NCBI RefSeq assembly: GCF_000147815.2
Contig: NC_015957.1
Coordinates: 3,782,001-3,846,000 of the forward strand
From: Streptomyces violaceusniger Tu 4113
Lineage (GTDB): Bacteria > Actinomycetota > Actinomycetes > Streptomycetales > Streptomycetaceae
Length of the DNA stretch: 64,000 nt
Direction: 5' to 3'
The position numbers and the translations under genes were made by a program. The stretch's first letter is position 1, and each line of letters opens with the position of its first letter. The notes under the pieces were generated by a model. The model saw nothing but the letters and a program-made list of their open reading frames with translations. It had not been told where the DNA came from and searched no databases. Of this stretch, positions 50,487 to 60,126 are shown piece by piece.

Positions 50487-51578
50487 GTGGGGATCACGCT
50501 CAACCTCCAGCGCGCACGACCGGCCGATGTATACGTCGGCCGGTCGGCGCTGGCCGAGCTCATGTCGGTGCTGCACATTATGGCCGAGCCCGACCACCAC
50601 CCCGAGGCCCAGCGCTGGACCCACCGGCTCGGGACGGCGATCTCCCCCTCCCTCGCCCATGAGATGAGCGCCCTGTCCCCGCTGTGGGCCCGGCTCCGCT
50701 GCCGGCTGCTGTTCCCGCTGGGGCTCCCGCTGGACCAGCCCTTCGAGGACGAGCTGCGCCATCTGGAGAAGCTGCCGCTCGAGGAGTTCGTGGGCCTGTG
50801 CTCCCAGGGAGTGCTCGGCTTCCGCGAGGCCGTGCCCCCGGCCCGAAGCCTGCTCACCGACCCCGGGGCCGCCGAGCGCTATGTGGCCCAGTGCGAGCTG
50901 CGGTCCATCCGGCGCGGGGAGCTGGCCCACGATCTGGTGGCCTCGCCCGAGGGGCTGCGCGGCCGGCTCCTGTGCTTCCTCGACTCCTGCGCCGAGGCGT
51001 TCTTCGCCTCCGAGTGGCGCACGGTCCGCGACCGGCTGGAGTCGGCCGCCGCCCGGGTCCGCAGCGACATCCGGCGGCGAGGTCTGGCCGAGGTGCTGGC
51101 CGGGCTCAGCCCCACCGCGGTGGTCTCCCGGGGCGGGGAGCGGGTGCGCTACGACAAGCTGGCCGTCGCCGAGATCGAGATCGGCCCGCGCCCGCTCTTC
51201 CTGCTCCCCTCCGTCCATGTCTGGCCGCATCTGACCGTCAAGGACGAGGAGTCCCACCCCGTGGTGCTCCAGTTCGCCGCCCAGGAGGACAGGACGGCCG
51301 ATCAGCTCACCCAGGCGGAGCTGCGGGCCCGGATGTCCGCGCTGGCGTCCCTGGGCCGGATGGAGGTGTGCCGCCATCTGCTGGGCGAGCCCATCACCAC
51401 CTCCGAACTGGCCCAGCGGATGGGGCTCGCCGATACGCAGGTCTCCCGCACCCTGCGCCAGCTCAGGGACGCCGGGCTCATCGAGTCCGAGCGCGAGGGC
51501 AAGTACGTCTACCACCGGCTGGCCACCACCACCCTGCTCCGGCTGGGGCAGGACGTGCTGGCGACCATCATGCGGTGA
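50487..51578 (+). CDS. ArsR-type transcriptional regulator with DUF5937-like N-terminus
   Basis: The 363-residue protein has a large N-terminal domain (1-270: DVYVGRSALAELMSVLHIMA, PHLTVKDEESHPVVLQFAA) of the kind found in long streptomycete ArsR-type regulators, and a C-terminal winged helix (280-360): LGEPITTSELAQRMGLADTQ, VSRTLRQLRDAGLIESEREG, KYVYHRL. No cysteine metal site of classical ArsR is visible. TAATGT (50475-50480) ends six bases before the GTG and no ribosome-binding site is present, so the mRNA may be leaderless. It converges on the CocE gene; its target is unknown. Confidence 0.87.
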   Translation: MGITLNLQRARPADVYVGRSALAELMSVLHIMAEPDHHPEAQRWTHRLGTAISPSLAHEMSALSPLWARLRCRLLFPLGLPLDQPFEDELRHLEKLPLEEFVGLCSQGVLGFREAVPPARSLLTDPGAAERYVAQCELRSIRRGELAHDLVASPEGLRGRLLCFLDSCAEAFFASEWRTVRDRLESAAARVRSDIRRRGLAEVLAGLSPTAVVSRGGERVRYDKLAVAEIEIGPRPLFLLPSVHVWPHLTVKDEESHPVVLQFAAQEDRTADQLTQAELRARMSALASLGRMEVCRHLLGEPITTSELAQRMGLADTQVSRTLRQLRDAGLIESEREGKYVYHRLATTTLLRLGQDVLATIMR

Positions 51579-51599
51579 CGGCCGCGCGCCCGCGGTCCG

Positions 51600-53501
51600 T
51601 CAGCCCGGCTGGGTCCACAGCAGCACCGCCGAGGGGCGGTCCGCGTCCATGTGGACGCGGTTGGTCGCGACCACCTTGCGGCGGCTCACCGCCTCCGGCA
51701 CCCCGGTATTGGAATTGACGTCGAACCGGGGGAAGTCGCTGGAGGAGATGTCCACCCGCAGCCGGTGCCCGGCCTCGAAGCGGTTGGCCGTGTCCGGCGC
51801 CGGGATCTCGATCTCGTACACCTCGCCCGGCTCCAGCGGCTCCGGGCGCTCGAACGACTCATGGAAGCGGCAGCGGAAGATGCCCTCGGTGAGGTTCATC
51901 GCGAAGCCGTGCGGATAGTCCTCGTTCGGCGGATACACATCGACCAGCTTCACCGTGAAGTCGGTGTCCGGGGCGGAGGAGGAGATGAACAGCCGCGCCG
52001 TGACCGGCCCGGCCACCACCAGCGGCTCCTCCAGCGGCGGGGTGGCGAGCGAGATCACATCGGGCCGGGAGTTCAGCGGCAGATACGGCGGGCGGGCACC
52101 GTAGAACCGCTCGTCCGGCACCTGGTCGAAGGCGCCGCCCACCATCACCGGCTCACCCGAGGTGACCTGGCCGCCCAGCGTCGGCACCGGGTCGTTCGGG
52201 TCGAAGTCGTACTCCACCCAGCCCCGTTCGGCCGCCGGCCGCTCCCGGCTCAGCTCGCCCGAGGTGTGGCAGTAGAACGCGGTCTCCCGGGTCCCGGCCG
52301 GTGGCCACCGGGTGTCGGTGTGCCACCGGCCGCCGTGCCGCATCCGCCCGGCCTCGTCGCGCCGGCCGTCTCCGCCGCCCATCAGGAAGTACCGCACCCG
52401 CGGGATCGACTCCGGGTCGCCGCCCCCCAGCACCGCGTCGAACCAGCGCTGCCGGAAGGACAGATACGAGGTGTCCACATTGCCGCTGAACGTCGCGGCG
52501 GGCCCGAAGTCCACATCGCCGGCGAAGGTGACACAGCGCAGCCCGTGCTTCCACGGCCCCATCACCAGATACGCCGGGGACCGCTTGAGCCGGCCCATGG
52601 CGGTGAAGTTCTCGATGGTGGAGCGCACATAAGGGTCGTACCAGCTCGACATGTGCAGGGTCGGCACATCCGGGAAGCGGTCGTAGTGGCCGCGCCCGTA
52701 GATGGCCGGCTGGCGCCAGTACGCCCCGAAGGCGTCATGCCGCCACTGGTCGAGCAGATAGCGCTCGTAACTCCCCACCTGACGCAGCGGGGAGACGCCG
52801 GTGCGCCACGGCAGCACGGTGAACCAGTCGCGCAGATCCGTCCCCGCGAACGCCTTGCGCACCAGCGGGTCCCGCTCCGCCTCCGGGCTCTCCTCACCGT
52901 GCCGGAAGGCCCAGGTGATCTGCTTGAGCTCGAAGGCGCCGCCCATCCGCATCCCGGCCTCGTAGGCGCTGGCGAAGCCGCCGGAGTCCATGAACATCGC
53001 GGACAGGCCGGTGGGGGACTCGGCCGCGGCCGCCGTCTGGGCGTGGGCCGAGTAGGACACCCCCATCATGGCCACCCGGCCGTCGCACCAGGGCTGGGCG
53101 GCGATCCAGTCGATGGTGTCCGCGCCGTCCGGCCCCTCGCCCAGGTACTTCACGAAGGTGCCGTCCGAGTCCCCGCGGCCCCGGCAGTCCTGCCGCACCA
53201 CGTGGTACCCCGCGCGGACGAAGAGCGCCGAGGTCTCCTCCGGCGTCGGCACCGGCTCGTCGTGGCGGCTGCGGTCGGAGTCGCGTAGGTCGCGGCGGCC
53301 GTAGGGGGTCCGTTCGAGGATGACCGGACGGGGCCCGGGCCGCTCCTCGGCGGAGAACAGATCGGCGGCCAGGACGACCCCGTCCCGCATCGGAACGCGC
53401 AGGGTGCGTCGCCACACCCGCTCGTCCAGCAGCCGGGCGGGCTCCTCCCAGGCCGCCCGCTCTCTGTCCCCGCTCGTTTCGGTCCGACTGGTTCGTGCCA
53501 T
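51600..53501 (-). CDS. CocE/NonD-family hydrolase (X-Pro dipeptidyl-peptidase-like)
   Basis: The 633-residue protein is of the CocE/NonD type: RVPMRDGVVLAADLF, GPRPVILERTPYGRRD, VVRQDCRGRGDSDGTF, the nucleophile Ser in MMGVSYSAHAQ, MGPWKHGL near residue 315 and a C-terminal jelly-roll (400-630, VTARLFISSSAPDTDFTVKL and RLRVDISSSDFPRFDVN). Such alpha/beta hydrolases cleave esters or amides, including proline-type dipeptides, cocaine and glutaryl-cephalosporin-like amides. No signal peptide is seen. It is the last gene of a minus-strand operon with amino-acid transport and a dipeptidase, eight bases after the binding-protein stop, so it likely acts on an imported amide or ester. Confidence 0.9.
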   Translation of the reverse strand: MARTSRTETSGDRERAAWEEPARLLDERVWRRTLRVPMRDGVVLAADLFSAEERPGPRPVILERTPYGRRDLRDSDRSRHDEPVPTPEETSALFVRAGYHVVRQDCRGRGDSDGTFVKYLGEGPDGADTIDWIAAQPWCDGRVAMMGVSYSAHAQTAAAAESPTGLSAMFMDSGGFASAYEAGMRMGGAFELKQITWAFRHGEESPEAERDPLVRKAFAGTDLRDWFTVLPWRTGVSPLRQVGSYERYLLDQWRHDAFGAYWRQPAIYGRGHYDRFPDVPTLHMSSWYDPYVRSTIENFTAMGRLKRSPAYLVMGPWKHGLRCVTFAGDVDFGPAATFSGNVDTSYLSFRQRWFDAVLGGGDPESIPRVRYFLMGGGDGRRDEAGRMRHGGRWHTDTRWPPAGTRETAFYCHTSGELSRERPAAERGWVEYDFDPNDPVPTLGGQVTSGEPVMVGGAFDQVPDERFYGARPPYLPLNSRPDVISLATPPLEEPLVVAGPVTARLFISSSAPDTDFTVKLVDVYPPNEDYPHGFAMNLTEGIFRCRFHESFERPEPLEPGEVYEIEIPAPDTANRFEAGHRLRVDISSSDFPRFDVNSNTGVPEAVSRRKVVATNRVHMDADRPSAVLLWTQPG

Positions 53502-53509
53502 GGAAGATC

Positions 53510-54454
53510 TCACTGGGTCTGGGATTGCTTGGAGCCGTTGACGGCGAGCTGGGACCGGGTGACCGTGGACAGCGGCAGCCCCCACTGGCCGAAGAGCTTG
53601 GCGTAGGTGCCCGATTCGTACATCTTCTGCAGCCCCTTGACGATCACGGAGGCGAGGCCGGTGCCCTTCTTGGCCTGGATGCCGTAGATGGCCGACGCGG
53701 CGGGCAGGTCCATCATGTCCTTGACCTCGAGCGTCTCGAAGCGGTCCTGCGCGTTCTGGCTGACCGAGGTGTTGGAGGCGCTGGGCGCGGCCACCGCGTC
53801 CACGCGCTTGCTCTGCAGCGCCAGCGAGGCGGCGGGCAGATCGGTGTAGAGCTTCGCGTCCACCGACGGCTTGCCCTTCGCGGCACAGCGCTTGTTCTGC
53901 GCGGCGAGTACGTTCTGGGTTCCGGCGCCCTTCTCGACGCCGACCTTGTGCCCGCAGACCTCGAGACCGCTCCTGGGGCGGAAGGAGCTGTCCTTGAGCA
54001 CCATCAGTGTCACACTGCTCTGCGCGAAGTCGGCGAAGTCGACCTCCTTCTGACGCTCGATGAAGTCGCCGGAGGGGGCGCTGAGGTCGATCCGGCCGGA
54101 CTTCAGCCCCGGGATCACCGCGTCGAAGTTGGTCCGCTCCACCTTGATCTTCACATCGAGCAACGAGGAGAGCTGCGCGGACAGTTCGGGGACCAGCCCG
54201 GTGATCTTCCCGTCGGACTCGAAGGTGACATACGGCGCGTACTCGCTGACACCCATGATCAGCGTCTTCTTGGTGTACTCCTCGGGCACCTCGGCCGCCA
54301 GCGCGCTGTCCTTGGGCTCGGGGGCGAGCGTGGCCGCCGGATGGCTCCTCTTGTCCTTGCCGTCGCCGGGGGTGTCGTCCACCGAACAGGCGGACAGGGT
54401 GAGCGTCAGGGAGGCCAGCAGGGCGCATGCGGCGACGTGGAGACGGTTGCGCAT
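53510..54454 (-). CDS. Amino-acid-type solute-binding lipoprotein
   Basis: The 314-residue protein has a lipobox LSAC with Cys at residue 23 and a family 3 solute-binding fold: LIMGVSEYAPYVTFESDGKI, TGLVPELSAQLSSLLDVKIK, DAVIPGLKSGRIDLSAPSG and CGHKVGVEKGAGTQNV. Family 3 proteins bind polar amino acids or opines outside the cell. The ATG with GGAG five bases upstream is chosen; an in-frame ATG at 54601 would only add an unlikely leader. It serves the permease and ATPase encoded upstream, and is unusually placed after the dipeptidase gene. Confidence 0.92.
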   Translation of the reverse strand: MRNRLHVAACALLASLTLTLSACSVDDTPGDGKDKRSHPAATLAPEPKDSALAAEVPEEYTKKTLIMGVSEYAPYVTFESDGKITGLVPELSAQLSSLLDVKIKVERTNFDAVIPGLKSGRIDLSAPSGDFIERQKEVDFADFAQSSVTLMVLKDSSFRPRSGLEVCGHKVGVEKGAGTQNVLAAQNKRCAAKGKPSVDAKLYTDLPAASLALQSKRVDAVAAPSASNTSVSQNAQDRFETLEVKDMMDLPAASAIYGIQAKKGTGLASVIVKGLQKMYESGTYAKLFGQWGLPLSTVTRSQLAVNGSKQSQTQ

Positions 54455-54507
54455 GGGTGCTCCATTCCGGGAGGTGGGGGGTAGCGGATGCGGAAGAACG
54501 GGACCGG

Positions 54508-55761
54508 TCAGCGGCCCCAGACGGTCTCGGCGACCCGCCGTACGTTGCCCCCGGCCAGCTTGGCCACGTCCGCTTCGGAGTAGCCCCGCTCGAACAGCCA
54601 CCGGATCATGTTGCCGACGGCCTCCGCGGGGTTCTCACAGCCGCGTACGTACGCGACCTCCTCGTGCGGCGGCAGTTCGGGGGCCTTGCCGTCGTGCGCG
54701 TCGTCCTTGCCGAAGAGCGGGGCGAACGTCCGGTGCCAGGCCGTGTGATCGCCGAAGTTGGTGTCCGGGCCGAAGGCCACATGGTCGATGCCGACCAGAT
54801 CGATACAGCGCTCGATGTGTTCCATCACCGAGTCCAGGCTGTGCCGGGGGTGCTGGGCGGTGATGGTCGTATGCGGCGCCGCCTCGACACCGATGAACCC
54901 GCCGGAGCCGGCGCAGGCCCGGATCACATCGTCCGGCTTCATCCGCGGAGTCGGCCACAGCGCCCGGGACCCGGCATGGGTGATCACCACGGGCGCTGCG
55001 GAGCGGCGCACGGCGTCCAGGGCCGTCGCGTCCCCGCTGTGCGAGACGTCGACGATGATCCCGAGGTCGTTCATCCGGCGCAACGCCCGGCGGCCGAGCA
55101 GGGTCAGACCGGTGTCACCGGTGTCGGCGAGCCCCGAACCGAGCTGATTGCTCTCGCTGTAGACCAGGCCGAGCAGGCGGACGCCCAGACCGTGGAGCAG
55201 ATCGAGCCGGTCGATGTCATTGCCGATGGGGGAGGCGGACTCCAGGGTCAGCACCACCCCCACCTGATCGCCGGCCCGCGCCCGGTCGGCCTCCTCGAGC
55301 GTACGGACGGGCGCCACCAGCCGCTGATGGGCGAGGTCCGCCTGGCGCATGGCCAGATCGCTGACCGTGTCGTCCCAGTCCCAGGGGGCATGCGAGCGGA
55401 TCATGCTCACCGCGGCCGGGCCGCCGTCGAAGAACAGGTCGACCCCTGAGTGGGCGACGCCCTCGTAGGGAATCGACTCCCGGCCCTGGCGGCGGTAGTC
55501 GGCGAAGTCGCCCGGATCCGCGGGGCGCAGCGAGAGATGGTCATGCGCGGAGATCACCGGATGGCGCTCCTCGAAGTCCCGCGCGCGGACCTCGACGTCC
55601 TCGCTCCACTCCAGCGCGGACCCGGGGACCCGGCCGATGGCGGGCGCCAGCTCGAAGGCGCGGAAGTCCTCCCCGGCCTCCAGATACTGGTACGAGCGGT
55701 AGGAGTCCCACAGCTCCAGGCGCCGGACGGTCTTGGCGGGCAGGGGAAGTCCAGTGCTCAT
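54508..55761 (-). CDS. Peptidase M19 (membrane dipeptidase/renal dipeptidase family)
   Basis: The 417-residue protein has the M19 zinc-site pattern: ISAHDHLSL near residue 71, [39 protein letters not shown] and [11 protein letters not shown], with [10 protein letters not shown] near the end. M19 enzymes hydrolyse dipeptides, often containing a D-amino acid or dehydro residue, with two zinc ions. There is no signal peptide, so it acts inside the cell on the imported compound. The ATG overlaps the ATPase stop (ATGA). Confidence 0.9.
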   Translation of the reverse strand: MSTGLPLPAKTVRRLELWDSYRSYQYLEAGEDFRAFELAPAIGRVPGSALEWSEDVEVRARDFEERHPVISAHDHLSLRPADPGDFADYRRQGRESIPYEGVAHSGVDLFFDGGPAAVSMIRSHAPWDWDDTVSDLAMRQADLAHQRLVAPVRTLEEADRARAGDQVGVVLTLESASPIGNDIDRLDLLHGLGVRLLGLVYSESNQLGSGLADTGDTGLTLLGRRALRRMNDLGIIVDVSHSGDATALDAVRRSAAPVVITHAGSRALWPTPRMKPDDVIRACAGSGGFIGVEAAPHTTITAQHPRHSLDSVMEHIERCIDLVGIDHVAFGPDTNFGDHTAWHRTFAPLFGKDDAHDGKAPELPPHEEVAYVRGCENPAEAVGNMIRWLFERGYSEADVAKLAGGNVRRVAETVWGR

Positions 55762-56546
55762 GGGGAGACCTTCGACAGGAACGTACGGGTGCGGTCGTGT
55801 GTGGGGGCGCGCAGTAGCTGGCCGGGTGCACCTTCTTCGACGATCCGGCCGTCGTCCATGAAAACGATCCGGTCAGCGATATCGGCGGCGAAGCGCATCT
55901 CATGGGTGACGACGACCAGCGTCATGCCCTCGCGGGCCAGGTCCCTGATGACGCTGAGCACCTCCTGCACCATCTCGGGGTCGAGGGCGGAGGTCGGCTC
56001 GTCGAAGAGCATCACCTTGGGGCGCATCGCCAGGGCGCGGGCGATGGCCACCCGCTGCTGCTGACCGCCGGAGAGCTTGTCGGGATAGCTGTCCAGCTTG
56101 TGGGCGAGCCCGACCCGGGTCATCAGCTCCACGGCCCGCTTGTCGGCTTGGGTCTTGGAGAGCCCGAGCACCCGGCGCGGTGCCTCCACGATGTTCTCGC
56201 GGGCGGTCAGGTGCGGGAACAGATTGAAGCTCTGGAACACCATGCCCATCGCCGAGCGTTGGGCGGCCAGCTCCCGCGGGCCCAGCTCATGCAGAGTGCG
56301 GCCGCGAAGCTGGTAGCCGATGACGCTGCCGTCGACCACCACCACGCCCTGGTCCGGCACCTCGAGGTGATTGACGCAGCGCAGCAGCGTGCTCTTTCCG
56401 GATCCGGAGGGACCGATCAGACAGACCGTCTCACCTCGGTGGATATCCAGGGAGATGCCGTGCAACACCTCGGTGCCACGGAACGACTTACGGATCCCAC
56501 GCAGGGAGACGACCGCCTGCGATTGCTTTTCCGATGCCACGGTCAT
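55758..56546 (-). CDS. Amino acid ABC transporter ATP-binding protein
   Basis: The 262-residue ATPase has Walker [10 protein letters not shown] near residue 48, the Q-loop [14 protein letters not shown], signature [15 protein letters not shown], Walker [15 protein letters not shown] and the His switch VVVTHEM. The sequence class is that of polar amino acid importers (GlnQ/HisP). The ATG overlaps the permease stop (ATGA) and the product works with that permease and the lipoprotein two genes further on. Confidence 0.95.
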   Translation of the reverse strand: MTVASEKQSQAVVSLRGIRKSFRGTEVLHGISLDIHRGETVCLIGPSGSGKSTLLRCVNHLEVPDQGVVVVDGSVIGYQLRGRTLHELGPRELAAQRSAMGMVFQSFNLFPHLTARENIVEAPRRVLGLSKTQADKRAVELMTRVGLAHKLDSYPDKLSGGQQQRVAIARALAMRPKVMLFDEPTSALDPEMVQEVLSVIRDLAREGMTLVVVTHEMRFAADIADRIVFMDDGRIVEEGAPGQLLRAPTHDRTRTFLSKVSP

Positions 56547-57451
56547 ACCGAGTGCTCGATCCTCTTCACTTTCCCGGCCTTGTCGGCCGAAATCAGGGTG
56601 TGCCGTCCCAGACGTCGCTCCAGGCGCTGCTGCAGAAGAGTGATGACGCCAGTGATGATCATGTACCAAATGGCGGCCACGATCAACAGCGGAACGGTCT
56701 GGAAGTTCTTGGCGTAAATGAGCTGGACCGAGTAGAGCAGGTCGGCCAGGGTGATCACGCTGACGAGGGAGGTGGCCTTGAGGAGAGATATCAGCTCATT
56801 TCCCATCGGTGGGACGATGACCCGCAGCGCCTGGGGGAGGGTGATGCGGAAGAAGATCTGAGCCGGCGTCAACCCCAGCGCGGACGCCGCCTGATGCTGT
56901 CCGTCGGGTACCGCGAGCAGCCCCGAACGGATCAACTCCGCGATGTACGCGGTCTCATGGAGGGTCAGGCCGATGATCGCGGCGGTCAGCGGGCCGATGA
57001 CGTCGTTCGAGTCGAAGGTGACGAAACGCGGCCCCCAGGGAATGCCGAGGGACAGTGTCGGAAACAAGGCGGCGAGGTTGTACCAGAACAGTAGCTGCAC
57101 CAGCATGGGAATGCTGCGGAAAACCCAGATAAACGCCGCCGCGACCGTGGACATAAGCCGGGAGTCGCCCATCCGCATAAGAGCGACCAGGGTGCCGGAA
57201 GCCAGAGAAATCGCCATGGTCACCGCGGTCATTCCGATGCTGACCCCGATGCCCTTCAGCACCCGGATTTCAAAGAAGTACTTCGCGACGGTGTTCCACT
57301 CGAAACGAGGGTTGGTGAATATCGTGGTGACCGCCATCGCGGCCAGTACCAGCACGATCCCATTGGCCACCAGAAGTCCGGGACGCCGTCGCTTCGCGCG
57401 TTTGAGCACGGTTGGCTCGGGTAGTGCATCGACGTTCGGGACTTTGGTCAT
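56543..57451 (-). CDS. Amino acid ABC transporter permease
   Basis: The 302-residue protein is an HisM/GlnP-type permease with an N-terminal membrane segment (25-45), further segments from about 65 on, and the docking loop [20 protein letters not shown], then [19 protein letters not shown]. Only one permease gene is present, so a homodimer is likely. It is the first gene of the five-gene operon, with a dyad and a TAGGAT -10 box upstream. The final 30 residues are basic. Confidence 0.93.
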   Translation of the reverse strand: MTKVPNVDALPEPTVLKRAKRRRPGLLVANGIVLVLAAMAVTTIFTNPRFEWNTVAKYFFEIRVLKGIGVSIGMTAVTMAISLASGTLVALMRMGDSRLMSTVAAAFIWVFRSIPMLVQLLFWYNLAALFPTLSLGIPWGPRFVTFDSNDVIGPLTAAIIGLTLHETAYIAELIRSGLLAVPDGQHQAASALGLTPAQIFFRITLPQALRVIVPPMGNELISLLKATSLVSVITLADLLYSVQLIYAKNFQTVPLLIVAAIWYMIITGVITLLQQRLERRLGRHTLISADKAGKVKRIEHSV

Positions 57452-57491
57452 GGTGTGCCTTCGGGCGGTCGGGTCGCGGCAGAATTACCGC

Positions 57492-57520
57492 ATCCTAAAA
57501 CCGCACGTGGGGGCGTTCAC
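57492..57520 (-). promoter_or_regulatory. Promoter of the amino acid uptake operon
   Basis: On the minus strand GTGAAC (57515-57520) and TAGGAT (57492-57497) are separated by exactly 17 bases. TAGGAT is a very good streptomycete -10 box. Transcription would begin about 35 bases before the permease ATG. Confidence 0.6.
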
Positions 57521-57525
57521 CAACA

Positions 57526-57545
57526 GTTGACACAGAACGGTCAAC
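57526..57545. promoter_or_regulatory. Operator dyad GTTGAC-N8-GTCAAC
   Basis: GTTGACacagaacgGTCAAC has perfect six-base arms and lies just upstream of the -35 box of the amino acid uptake operon. On the plus strand the same stretch also reads as 11-bp-spaced heptamers GTTCACC (57515) and GTTGACA (57526), resembling a PhoP-type direct repeat; both readings are possible. Confidence 0.5.
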
Positions 57546-57628
57546 CGTAAACGGAGGAATGTGCCCGTCCGCCCGGAGCGGCCGGGCGGGCGGACGGACG
57601 GGTGTCGGCGGACGGGGCTCCGCCGGGC

Positions 57629-58183
57629 CTACAGCCCCTTTTCGAAGGGGAGCGGGCCGATGGTCTCCGGGTCGGCCGAGATATCGAACAGCGGGGTGTA
57701 GCCGGTGGCCAGATACAGCCCGCGCGCCTCCGGCTGGCGGGGCCCGGTGGTGAGGTAGATCCGGCGGTAGCCGCGCTCGGCGGCCGACCGCTCCAACTCC
57801 GTCACCACCCGGCGGGCCAGCCCGCGCCGCCGATGGCCCGAGTGCGTCCAGATCCGCTTGAGCTCCGCCGTTCGCTCGTCGTACCGCCGGTACGCACCCC
57901 CGGCGACCGGCTCTCCGCCCTCCAGCAGCAGAAGCAGCTCCCCGTGCGGCGGGGCGAACTCCTCGGCCGGATAGCGGTTCAGCTCACGGTCGGCAGCCCT
58001 GCCGTAGCGGGTGGAGTACTCGTACGCCAGCTCGCGCAGCAGCGGCTCGACCCGCGGATCGTCCACGGTCACCCGGGCCACTGTCAGCCGGTGCGGGGGG
58101 TCGGCCGCGAAGGCCGCGCCGGAGCGCGGACCGGGCTGCGAGCCGTCGTCGGTGGCGGCGGTGCCGAGGAACTCCACGGACAT
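57629..58183 (-). CDS. GNAT-family N-acetyltransferase
   Basis: The 184-residue protein has a GNAT domain (50-180) with GGAYRRYDERTAELKRIWTH, the acetyl-CoA loop RRRGLARRVVTELERSA (Q/R-x-x-G-x-G/A type) and LYLTTG-like IYLTTGPRQPEARGLYLATGY. The first 30 residues are a flexible leader. The substrate is unknown. The gene lies 140 bp beyond the start of the amino acid uptake operon on the same strand and has its own weak AAGGT ribosome-binding site. Confidence 0.87.
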   Translation of the reverse strand: MSVEFLGTAATDDGSQPGPRSGAAFAADPPHRLTVARVTVDDPRVEPLLRELAYEYSTRYGRAADRELNRYPAEEFAPPHGELLLLLEGGEPVAGGAYRRYDERTAELKRIWTHSGHRRRGLARRVVTELERSAAERGYRRIYLTTGPRQPEARGLYLATGYTPLFDISADPETIGPLPFEKGL

Positions 58184-58641
58184 GGGGTGACCTTTCGGGA
58201 AGCGGGAAAGGGGGGCGAAGCGGAACAGGGGAGAAGCACCCCGGAACCGGAAAGTGGCGCGGTTCGCGGGGTGATGGCGCGTCAGGCGCGGAAGTGGCAG
58301 ACGAGGGCCCTGCGATCAGAGGAGTCCGAGATCAGAGGAGTCCGAGATCAGAAGAGGGCGGCCGGTGGGACGGCCCGCTGCCGGGTCAGCCGGAACAGGA
58401 GGCGGACCACACCCGACCGAAGTCGATGTGGTCGCGTGTGACCAGGGGCAGCTCAGTCCTCACCCGCATCATTCAGCCCCGCACAGGCCCGTTCCGTCAA
58501 CCGCTGTCCACATGATGGCCCGTATGCGCCCCCGCCACGACAAAGCCGCCCGTATCCCCCCTTCCGCCACGCGGGCGGGCGGGGAGACACGGGCGGCTGC
58601 GAGGTGACTGCGGCTGTCGGCCGTCGGTCGTCGGCCCTGGG
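58184..58641. other. Intergenic region with a tandem repeat, no gene
   Basis: This 458-bp gap separates the GNAT and MFS genes. It contains the tandem 16-bp repeat at 58314-58357. Between 58400 and 58520 the sequence is less GC-rich but no clear gene or promoter was found. Short open frames here lack protein features. Confidence 0.5.
58314..58357. repeat. Tandem 16-bp repeat
   Basis: GATCAGAGGAGTCCGA occurs at 58314 and again at 58330 without change, and a 12-base variant GATCAGAAGAGG starts at 58346. Confidence 0.85.
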
Positions 58642-60126
58642 TCAGCGGCCCGCCACCGGCTGCGGTGTGCCGGACCGCTCCGACGGGGCCGTGAGCCGGT
58701 CCGGACCGCGGCCCGGCAGCAGCGAGGCGACCGCGAGCGCCACCAGCGCGGCGCCGCCGCCGATCACGAAGGCGGTGCGGAAGCCGTTCAGGGACGGGAC
58801 CTCGGTGGGCCCGAACGCGGTGGTCATATGGGCGAGGACGACGCCCACCACGGCACTGGCGGTCGAGGTGCCGATGGACCGCATCAGAGTGTTGAGGCCG
58901 TTGGCCGCGCCCGTCTCGGACACCGGAACCGCCGACATGATCAGCGCGGGCATGGCGGAGTAGGCGAGGCCGATCCCGGCGCCGATCACACACGAGATGA
59001 TCACGACCTGCCATGCGGCGTCCATCAGGAAGACGCCCATGCCGTACCCGGCGGCGATCACCCCCGCGCCGAGCATCAGCGACACCTTGGGGCCCGAGGT
59101 GGCCGTAATCCGCGCCGACAGCGGTGAGATGGCCATCATCACCAGACCGGACGGGCCCAGGCACAGACCGGCGGTCATCATCGACTGGCCCAGTCCGTAC
59201 CCCGTCGCCTCGGGCATCTGCAGGAGTTGCGGCAGCACCAGCGACATCCCGAACATCGCGAAGCCGATGACGATGGAGGCCAGATTGGTCAGCAGCACCT
59301 GACGCCGGACGGTGGTGCGCAGATCCACCAGCGGCCCGGTCACCCGCAGCTCCCACCGGCTCCACAGCAGCAGCACGACCACCGCGCCGCCGAACAGCCC
59401 GATGGTGGTCGTGCTGGCCCAACCCCAGTCGGCGCCCTTGGAGACGGCCAGCAGCAGACAGAGCAGCCCGGCCGACAGCCCGATGGCGCCCACCAGGTCG
59501 AATCGCCCGCCGCCGCGCACCGGGGACTCCGGTACGAGCGCCAGCACCAGCGCGATCACCACCACGCCCAGGCTCGCCGAGACCCAGAACAGCACATGCC
59601 AGTCGGCGTGTTCGGCCAGCGCCGCGGCGCCGGGCAGGCCGAGTGCGCCGCCGACGCCCAGCGAGGAGCTCATCAGGGCCATCGCCGAGCCGAGCCGTTC
59701 GGCGGGCAACTCGTCCCGCATGATGCTGATGCCCAGCGGGATCACGCCCGCGGAGAAGCCCTGGAGCGCACGGCCGACGATCATGGGCGCGAGCGCGTCG
59801 GAGAGTGCGCACACCACCGATCCGACCACCAGCATCGTCAGGCTGAGCAGCAGCGTCCGCCGCTTGCCGTACATATCGCCGAGCCGGCCCAGTACGGGGG
59901 TGGCCACGGCGCCGGCGAGCAGGGTGGCGGTGATCGCCCAGGAGGCGTCCGAGGCCGAGGTGTGCAGCAGCCCCGGGAGGTCCGGGATCAGCGGCACGAC
60001 GAGGGTCTGCATCAGGGAGACGACGATTCCGCCGAACGCCAGGACGGCGACCACCGGTCCGGAGCGCGGCGGGTGGGCGGTCATCCCCGTTTCGGGGGCA
60101 TCGGGGGTCGGAGGTAAGGAAGTCAC
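58642..60126 (-). CDS. MFS drug exporter, 14-segment DHA2 type
   Basis: The 494-residue protein has about 14 hydrophobic segments and major-facilitator motifs: motif A GRLGDMYGKRRTLLLSLTM near residue 80, motif C-like ALGLPGAAALAEHADW near 160, and a SVVCALSDALAPMIVGRALQ stretch. This type exports drugs or other small hydrophobic compounds using the proton gradient. The GTG start has AAGGA five bases upstream. It is divergent from the TetR regulator gene, its likely repressor. The substrate is unknown. Confidence 0.92.
   Translation of the reverse strand: MTSLPPTPDAPETGMTAHPPRSGPVVAVLAFGGIVVSLMQTLVVPLIPDLPGLLHTSASDASWAITATLLAGAVATPVLGRLGDMYGKRRTLLLSLTMLVVGSVVCALSDALAPMIVGRALQGFSAGVIPLGISIMRDELPAERLGSAMALMSSSLGVGGALGLPGAAALAEHADWHVLFWVSASLGVVVIALVLALVPESPVRGGGRFDLVGAIGLSAGLLCLLLAVSKGADWGWASTTTIGLFGGAVVVLLLWSRWELRVTGPLVDLRTTVRRQVLLTNLASIVIGFAMFGMSLVLPQLLQMPEATGYGLGQSMMTAGLCLGPSGLVMMAISPLSARITATSGPKVSLMLGAGVIAAGYGMGVFLMDAAWQVVIISCVIGAGIGLAYSAMPALIMSAVPVSETGAANGLNTLMRSIGTSTASAVVGVVLAHMTTAFGPTEVPSLNGFRTAFVIGGGAALVALAVASLLPGRGPDRLTAPSERSGTPQPVAGR

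Noticed and set aside
54455..54601. Longer start for the amino-acid-type binding lipoprotein
   Set aside because: It would put about 50 Arg/Gly-rich residues before the signal peptide, and GGAG precedes the later ATG at good distance.
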